The notes beneath the pieces were generated by a model that searched no databases, was not told where the DNA came from, and saw nothing but the letters and a program-made list of their open reading frames with translations. This document shows, piece by piece, positions 58,249-64,000 of a stretch of DNA of 64,000 nt. The DNA is from Gemmatimonadales bacterium. Lineage in GTDB: Bacteria; Gemmatimonadota; Glassbacteria; GWA2-58-10. The position numbers and the translations under genes were made by a program. Position 1 is the stretch's first letter, and the number at the start of each line of letters is the position of its first letter. The stretch is taken from NCBI GenBank assembly GCA_024278175.1, contig JAJRTS010000070.1, forward strand, positions 1-64,000. The letters run 5' to 3'.

Positions 58249-59123
58249 GGGTGATGGTTACCGGGGCCGCCGGAATGTTGGGAGCGGACCTGAGTGCGCT
58301 GCTGCGCTCCGGGCATACCGTTGTAGCGGTGGACATCGCGGATTTCGATATCACCGACCCCGTTGCCTCGGCCGCGGCGGTCAGGGACAGCGGGGCGCAG
58401 GCGGTTATCCACTGTGCCGCTTTTACGGACGTGGAAAAAGCCGAGACCCACGGGGAAGCCGCCCTGGCGGTTAATGCCCGGGGCAGCCGGAATATTGCCG
58501 CCGGATGCAGGAAAACGGGCGCGCGGCTCTACCTGATCAGCACGGATTTTGTGTTCGACGGCCTCAAGGGTTCGCCGTACGTGGAATCCGACCGGCCGAA
58601 CCCGCTGAGCCAGTACGGCCGGAGTAAGCTCGAAGGCGAACAACTGGCCCGCCGGGAGCTGGGTGAGAAGCTTTCCGTGGTGCGTACCGCCTGGCTCTAC
58701 GGCGGGAGCGGGGAAAATTTCCTGACCAAGCTGCTGCGGTTTGCCGCCAGGGGGAACACTGTCAGGGTGGTGGATGATCAGTACGGCAGCCCCACCTGGA
58801 CCGTGGCGCTGGCCGAATGTCTGGCGCGGATGCTGAAGGCGGGAGCAGCCTCGCCGCTGTACCACGCAGCCTGCACGGGAAGGTGTGCGCGGTTCGAGAT
58901 GGCCCGTGAATGGTTCAGGCTGCTGGACCTGGACAGCATAGAGCTGGAGCCGGTGGGCAGTGACACGTTTCCTTCGGCTGTCAGCCGGCCTGTTGACAGT
59001 ACGATGGCCGGGGATGCTCTGGAACGGGAGGGAATCGGGGGGCTGCCGCCGTGGCGCGAGGCCCTGGGGCGGTTTGCGAACAATGGTGGTAAAGAGCTGG
59101 CGAAACAAATACTGGGTGGGTGA
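58245..59123 (+). CDS. rmlD: dTDP-4-dehydrorhamnose reductase
   Basis: MRVMVTGAAGMLGADLSALL; ISTDFVFDG; SQYGRSKLEGEQLA. Confidence 0.93.
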   Translation: MRVMVTGAAGMLGADLSALLRSGHTVVAVDIADFDITDPVASAAAVRDSGAQAVIHCAAFTDVEKAETHGEAALAVNARGSRNIAAGCRKTGARLYLISTDFVFDGLKGSPYVESDRPNPLSQYGRSKLEGEQLARRELGEKLSVVRTAWLYGGSGENFLTKLLRFAARGNTVRVVDDQYGSPTWTVALAECLARMLKAGAASPLYHAACTGRCARFEMAREWFRLLDLDSIELEPVGSDTFPSAVSRPVDSTMAGDALEREGIGGLPPWREALGRFANNGGKELAKQILGG

Positions 59124-59554
59124 TGAGCGGTTTCGAGCAGAATGACACGAATAAAGACAGCGGAAAACTCTGGCGCTGGCTGCCGGTGGCGCTGTGGCTG
59201 GTGCTGATTTTTACGTTGAGCAGCATCCCGCTCAGCGGTCACGTCATGCGTCTGTTCCGTCACCAGGACAAGCTGGTCCACGTGGTCGAGTACGGTATCC
59301 TGGGAGCTCTGCTGGCCAGGGCAGTGTTCGTTCCCGGTGCGCCGGTATTGCGTTACTGGGGTTGTATCGCCGCCGCGGTGCTTGTGGGGGCGCTCGACGA
59401 GTTTTATCAGAGTTTCATCCCCGGCCGGATGATGGACTGGCACGACCTGCTGGCCGACACCGCCGGAGCGCTTGTTTTCGTCTGGCTCTGGCTGGCTTTT
59501 AGCGGTGCGGGATTATTCAAGCCCGCCGGTGTCCGGGCCGAAACCGAAAGTTGA
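59120..59554 (+). CDS. VanZ-family membrane protein
   Basis: FTLSSIPLSGHVMRLFRHQDKLVHVVEYGILGALL...GALDEFYQSFIPGRMMDWHDLLADTAGAL. Confidence 0.9.
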   Translation: MMSGFEQNDTNKDSGKLWRWLPVALWLVLIFTLSSIPLSGHVMRLFRHQDKLVHVVEYGILGALLARAVFVPGAPVLRYWGCIAAAVLVGALDEFYQSFIPGRMMDWHDLLADTAGALVFVWLWLAFSGAGLFKPAGVRAETES

Positions 59555-59581
59555 TTTTTTACCGTTAAAAAACAGGGTTAG

Positions 59582-59793
59582 AAGCGTGCCCGCAAAATAC
59601 GAAAGATGGGAATCTAAGGTTGTCAAGGGCCGTTCCCGCTGTTGCTGGCCGAAAGTTGGTGTGAACAATGTAACCACTTGATATAATATAAATAGCAGCA
59701 TTATAAAAAGGAACGGCTTGTCTTGCCCTTGACGGCCAACCGAGCGAAATTTTTCATTCAAGGGCGTTGAATGCTTTTATTTCAACGCCCCTT
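59582..59793 (-). repeat. hairpin + TIR element, copy B (inverted relative to A)
   Basis: TTGTCAAGGGC...GCCCTTGAC core and AAGGGCGTTGAATGCTTTTATTTCAACGCCCCTT hairpin; ends 12 bp before hisS ATG. Confidence 0.75.
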
Positions 59794-59804
59794 AAGACGA
59801 GACA

Positions 59805-61160
59805 ATGGACTACAGGGTACCCAGAGGCACGCAGGATATTCTTCCCCCCGCATCGGGCCGGTGGCAACGCGCGGAGGGCGTGGCGCGGGAGTTGCTGGAG
59901 CGTTTCGGCTACAGCGAAATCCGCACGCCGGTTTTCGAGATGAAGGAACTGTTCCTGCGCACGGTGGGCGAGGAAACCGATATCGTGCAGAAGGAGATGT
60001 ACACTTTTTCCGACCGCAAGGGCCGCCAGTTCGCTCTTCGCCCCGAGGGTACCGCGCCGGTGATCCGCAGCTACGTGGAGAACTCGCTGTGGAAGGATCA
60101 CCCGCTGCTCAAGCTTTTTTACATGGGCCCGATGTTCCGTTACGACCGGCCCCAGAGGGGCCGCTACCGCCAGTTCCATCAGATCGGGGCCGAGGCGGTG
60201 GGCAGCCTGAACCCGGCTGTGGACGCCGAGGTGATCTCGATGGTGGCGATGATCCTTCGCGCCGCCGGAATCGAGCGGGTCACGGTGAAGCTCAACAGCC
60301 TGGGCGAGGCCGAAAGCCGGGAGCGCTACACCAGGGCGCTGCAAAGCTATTTCGGCGCGGTGCGATCCCGGCTTTGCGGCGACTGCGACAAACGCCTTGA
60401 ACGAAATCCACTGCGGGTACTGGACTGCAAGGTCCCCGCCTGCCGTGAGCTGGCCGCTGATATTCCGCCGATGGAGGATTACCTCAGCACTAAGAGCGGT
60501 GAGCACTACGAGCAGGTGCAGGCCCGCCTTAAGCGGCTGGGTGTAAAGTTCGAGAAGGACAAGCACCTGGTGCGCGGCCTGGACTATTATACCCGTACCA
60601 CGTTCGAGTTTCATCACGGTGAGTTGGGCGCATCGGTGGCACTGGGCGGCGGCGGCCGCTACGACCGGCTGGTGCGCGAAATCGGCGGGCCGGACACACC
60701 GGCTATCGGTTTCTCGCTGGGCACCGAGCGTGTGCTGCTGGCCGCCGAACGCGACAGGCGGGACGCCGCCGGGGATGCTCCTTGCGACCGCTCGATGATC
60801 TACCTGGCCTGGATCGGTGAGAAGGCCGGCGAGGCGGCGTTCCTGCTGGCCAATGCCTTGCGGCGCGCGGTGCGCGTGGAACTGGAGCTGGAAAGCCGGA
60901 GCATCAAAGCCCAGTTCCGGCAGGCGGGCAAGCTGGGGGCGGGCTACGTTATCGTGCTCGGCGAGCGCGAGCTGGCCGAGGGCAGGGTGCAACTGAAAGA
61001 CATGACCACGGGCGAGCAGCGGGATTTTTCGTTGTCTGCTCTGGCGGATTTTATAACCAAAGAGATGGTCGGGTATCGTAATGATAAATCGCCGCACGGG
61101 CGGATCGACCGGAACCTGGGCGGGCAATTGGACGAGGCGCTGGCCTCGCTGCAATTCTGA
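59805..61160 (+). CDS. hisS: histidyl-tRNA synthetase
   Basis: YRVPRGTQDILPP; FRYDRPQRGRYRQFHQIGAEAVG; VRGLDYYTRTTFEF. Confidence 0.97.
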   Translation: MDYRVPRGTQDILPPASGRWQRAEGVARELLERFGYSEIRTPVFEMKELFLRTVGEETDIVQKEMYTFSDRKGRQFALRPEGTAPVIRSYVENSLWKDHPLLKLFYMGPMFRYDRPQRGRYRQFHQIGAEAVGSLNPAVDAEVISMVAMILRAAGIERVTVKLNSLGEAESRERYTRALQSYFGAVRSRLCGDCDKRLERNPLRVLDCKVPACRELAADIPPMEDYLSTKSGEHYEQVQARLKRLGVKFEKDKHLVRGLDYYTRTTFEFHHGELGASVALGGGGRYDRLVREIGGPDTPAIGFSLGTERVLLAAERDRRDAAGDAPCDRSMIYLAWIGEKAGEAAFLLANALRRAVRVELELESRSIKAQFRQAGKLGAGYVIVLGERELAEGRVQLKDMTTGEQRDFSLSALADFITKEMVGYRNDKSPHGRIDRNLGGQLDEALASLQF

Positions 61161-61175
61161 GGAGGTAATCAGGTT

Positions 61176-62972
61176 TTGATGGATAGCCAAAAGCTGCAAA
61201 CTCAATATCGTACCGACACCTGCGGTGGTCTGAGGAAAGAAGATGACGGCAGGGAAGTTACCCTGGTGGGCTGGGTTTTCCGCTGGCGCGACCACGGTGG
61301 CATTGTTTTTATCGACATGCGCGACCGCTACGGCGTTACGCAGATCGTGTTTGACCGTAACAGCGCGGAGCAGGATATCGACTCGCTGGCCCACAAGCTG
61401 CGCAGCGAGTTCGTGATCCAGGTCAAAGGCCAGGTCCGTCCCCGTCCCGAGGGCACGGTCAACGAGTCGCTGCCCACCGGCGAGGTCGAGGTCAGCGCCA
61501 CTCACCTGGAGATCATCAGCGAGAGCGAGAACCCGCCGTTCCGGCTCGACGACAAGGGCGAGGTGGGCGAGGACATCCGCCTGCAGTACCGCTACCTGGA
61601 CCTCCGGCGAGAGGAGCTTCAGCGCTATATCCGCATCCGTCACGACGCAGTGATCGCGGCCCGCAAGTACATGGATACCCTGAGTTTTCTCGATATCGAG
61701 ACCCCGATCCTGTGCAAGCCCACTCCCGAGGGCGCGCGCGATTTTCTGGTGCCTGCCCGGATGCATCCCGGCAAGTTCTACGCCCTGCCCCAGAGCCCGC
61801 AGATCTACAAGCAGATTCTGATGGTCAGCGGGTTCGACCGCTACTACCAGATCGCGCGCTGTTTCCGCGACGAGGCCCTGCGCGCCGACCGGCAGCTCGA
61901 ATTCACCCAGATCGACATCGAGATGTCGTTTATCGACGAGGACGATATTATCAAGGTGACCGAGGGGCTGATGGAAACGATTTATCGCCAGACCCTGGGC
62001 ATTGAGCTCAAACCGCCGTTTGTGCGCATGGGCTATGACGAGTGCATGGAACTCTACGGGATCGATCGCCCGGACCTGCGTTACGACCTTCAGATCAAGG
62101 ACCTCTCCGACGCCTTCCGTGGCTGCGAGTTCCGCGTGTTCAACCAGATTCTCGACACCGGCGGCCGTATCCGCGGGATTGTCGTGCCGGGCGCGGCGGG
62201 CTACAGCCGCAAGGAACTCGACGACATCAATGCCGTGGCCGTGGACATGGGTTCCAAGGGCTGCGTGTGGCAGCGCGTGGGCGGCGGCGGCGAGCACGAC
62301 AGCTCGATCAAGAACATCGTCAGCCAGCCCTATTTCGACAAGGCCGCCGAGTTGGCCGGGGCCTCCCGGGGCGACCTGCTGGTGTTTGTCGGCGGTCCGG
62401 ACTCGCTGACCAGCAAGGTCCTGGCCCGCCTTCGCCAGTACCTGGCCGCCAGGGAAGGGCTGATCGACAAGAACAAGCTTTCCTTTCTCTGGGTCACCGA
62501 TTTCCCGCTGTTCGAACGCGACGAGGCCACCGGGGCGCTCAGTTCGTCGCATCACCCGTTCACCAGCCCGCATCCCGAGGACCTGGACAAGCTGGAATCC
62601 GAGCCGGAGAAAGTGCGCAGCCGCGCCTACGATATCGTGCTCAACGGCTACGAGATCGGCGGCGGCAGTATCAGGATTCACAACCCGGACGTGCAGCGCC
62701 GGATTTTCCGCGCCCTGGGTATCAGCGACGAGCAGGCCGAGTACAAGTTCGGCTTCCTGCTCAAGGCGTTCCAGTACGGTGCGCCGCCCCACGGCGGAAT
62801 CGCGATGGGCATGGACCGGGTGGCGATGCTGCTGTGCGGTACGGACTCGATCCGCGACGTTATCCCGTTCCCCAAAAGCTCGAAAGCCAGCGGGCTGATG
62901 GAGGATGCGCCGGCGATGGTTGAGGAGAAGGAACTGCTGGAGCTGCACATTCGCAAGATCGTCAAGAAGTGA
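61176..62972 (+). CDS. aspS: aspartyl-tRNA synthetase
   Basis: VTLVGWVFRWRDHGGIVFIDMRDRYGVTQIVF; FRDEALRADRQLEFTQIDIEMSF; GIAMGMDRVAMLLCG. Confidence 0.97.
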   Translation: MMDSQKLQTQYRTDTCGGLRKEDDGREVTLVGWVFRWRDHGGIVFIDMRDRYGVTQIVFDRNSAEQDIDSLAHKLRSEFVIQVKGQVRPRPEGTVNESLPTGEVEVSATHLEIISESENPPFRLDDKGEVGEDIRLQYRYLDLRREELQRYIRIRHDAVIAARKYMDTLSFLDIETPILCKPTPEGARDFLVPARMHPGKFYALPQSPQIYKQILMVSGFDRYYQIARCFRDEALRADRQLEFTQIDIEMSFIDEDDIIKVTEGLMETIYRQTLGIELKPPFVRMGYDECMELYGIDRPDLRYDLQIKDLSDAFRGCEFRVFNQILDTGGRIRGIVVPGAAGYSRKELDDINAVAVDMGSKGCVWQRVGGGGEHDSSIKNIVSQPYFDKAAELAGASRGDLLVFVGGPDSLTSKVLARLRQYLAAREGLIDKNKLSFLWVTDFPLFERDEATGALSSSHHPFTSPHPEDLDKLESEPEKVRSRAYDIVLNGYEIGGGSIRIHNPDVQRRIFRALGISDEQAEYKFGFLLKAFQYGAPPHGGIAMGMDRVAMLLCGTDSIRDVIPFPKSSKASGLMEDAPAMVEEKELLELHIRKIVKK

Positions 62973-63130
62973 GTCCTGAGGTTAATCAATGGACTTCGCT
63001 TGAATTATGGTGCAAAAAGTCGCAGATTTAGCTGAAGGCCATTGCCGGGACGGGGAGTGCTGAAGGGGAGTCGGTTCTCGCCGCGGCGAACCGGCAAGGG
63101 GCAAAATAATCTGGAAAGGACCGGGCAATA

Positions 63131-64000
63131 TTGGTAACGACCGCCGATAGCAGCGAAGCGACACGCAGGATACCGATGGAGGGGGTGGACTTCCAGGGAT
63201 TGTTCGGGCCGAACGACCGCAACTTGCGGTTGCTGGAGACCATGTTCGGCTGCGAGGCTTATCTGCGCGGCGAGCAGATGGTGCTCAGCGGGCGGGAGCC
63301 GGAACTGGAGGAGATGGAGCGTACGCTGCGCAGGCTGATCGCGATGGTGCAGACGGGCCGTGAGTTGCAGAGTGAGGAAATCGGGATGGTGGCCAGCCAG
63401 GTCCGTAATGGCGAGACCATTGACGGCGAGGTGTTCGAGGCGGCCAATATCTACATGACCGGCCGCAAGAAAGTGATCAAGGCCCGCGGACCAAGCCAGG
63501 ACAAGTATTTGCGAATGATCCGCCGCAGTGATATCGTGGTCGGAATCGGCCCGGCGGGTACGGGTAAAACCTACCTGGCGGTGGCGGCGGCCGTGGATGC
63601 GCTGAACAAGAAGCAGGTCAAGCGGATTATCCTGGCCCGCCCGGCTGTGGAGGCCGGCGAAAAACTGGGCTTTCTTCCCGGCGACATGCAGGAGAAAGTG
63701 AATCCCTACCTTCGCCCGCTCTACGATGCGCTGGAAGACATGCTGGTCGACGACAAGGTGGAGCGGCTGATCGAAAATGGAACGATTGAAATTGCACCGA
63801 TCGCGTTCATGCGCGGCCGCACGCTCAATGATGCATTCGTGATCCTGGACGAGGCGCAGAACACCACCCGCTTGCAGATGAAGATGTTCCTGACCCGTCT
63901 GGGCCTGAACAGCAGGGCCGTGATCACCGGCGACAAAACCCAGGTGGACCTTCCAGGGGAGAAAATGAGCGGACTGTTGCAGATCGAGGAAATCCTGAAG
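63131..64000 (+). CDS. PhoH-family ATPase, truncated by window end (start 63131 TTG or 63176 ATG)
   Basis: IVVGIGPAGTGKTYLAVAAAVDALNKKQVKRIILARPAVEAGEKLGFLPGDMQEKVNPYLRPLYDAL...VILDEAQNTT...GDKTQVDLP. Confidence 0.93.
   Translation, partial: MVTTADSSEATRRIPMEGVDFQGLFGPNDRNLRLLETMFGCEAYLRGEQMVLSGREPELEEMERTLRRLIAMVQTGRELQSEEIGMVASQVRNGETIDGEVFEAANIYMTGRKKVIKARGPSQDKYLRMIRRSDIVVGIGPAGTGKTYLAVAAAVDALNKKQVKRIILARPAVEAGEKLGFLPGDMQEKVNPYLRPLYDALEDMLVDDKVERLIENGTIEIAPIAFMRGRTLNDAFVILDEAQNTTRLQMKMFLTRLGLNSRAVITGDKTQVDLPGEKMSGLLQIEEILK

Noticed and set aside
59582-59804. T-box riboswitch upstream of hisS
   Set aside because: No T-box sequence (TGGNACCGCG-like); the region is a copy of the dispersed TIR element also found at 53.8 kb.
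59754-62948. 1064-aa minus-strand ORF
   Set aside because: Antisense to hisS and aspS, which are unmistakable; His/Arg/Gln-rich composition typical of shadow ORFs in GC-rich DNA.
1-64000. CRISPR arrays, rRNA and tRNA genes
   Set aside because: No regularly spaced direct repeats of 25-40 bp with unique spacers, and no recognisable rRNA or tRNA sequence was found by eye.

Overview
64-kb GC-rich bacterial chromosome segment; lineage is not determined (gene content suggests an uncultured FCB-like or Glassbacteria-like group, inference only). Bp 1 to ~4.6 kb looks like the right part of an integrated mobile element: a tyrosine recombinase at the right edge abutting a DUF188/YaiI gene with no recognisable native start, a winged-helix protein, a zinc-ribbon protein, a GIY-YIG-like protein, an inverted pair of Xer/dif-like sites and paralogous GC-rich stem-loops. 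The rest is chromosomal: ilvD (interrupted by an in-frame TAG), a YraQ-type permease, a DUF362+dockerin protein, an NtrC-type two-component system followed by sigma54-promoter-like and enhancer-like DNA and two Ca-binding-repeat proteins plus a beta-barrel, pepD, a tetraheme cytochrome c fused to an FGE-like domain, BNR-repeat lipoprotein, esterases, GH16, three Cys-type sulfatases, a GH42-like giant protein (late in-frame TAG), large hybrid kinases, PhoD-like phosphatase, MshEN-like protein, rmlA/B/D, vanZ-like, hisS, aspS and a truncated phoH. Most notable non-coding observations: (1) a ~100-nt sequence at 37346-37445 that folds on paper into a four-way junction with no unpaired junction bases; (2) a MITE family with GAGACC...GGTCTC ends and exact 6-bp target duplications (25832-26074, 47851-48043); (3) two inverted copies of a ~210-bp hairpin/TIR element bracketing the rml block, one ending 12 bp before hisS; (4) two TCGAC-N6-GTCGA palindromes 22 bp apart upstream of a -24/-12 promoter. 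All calls are by eye; no searches or folding were run.
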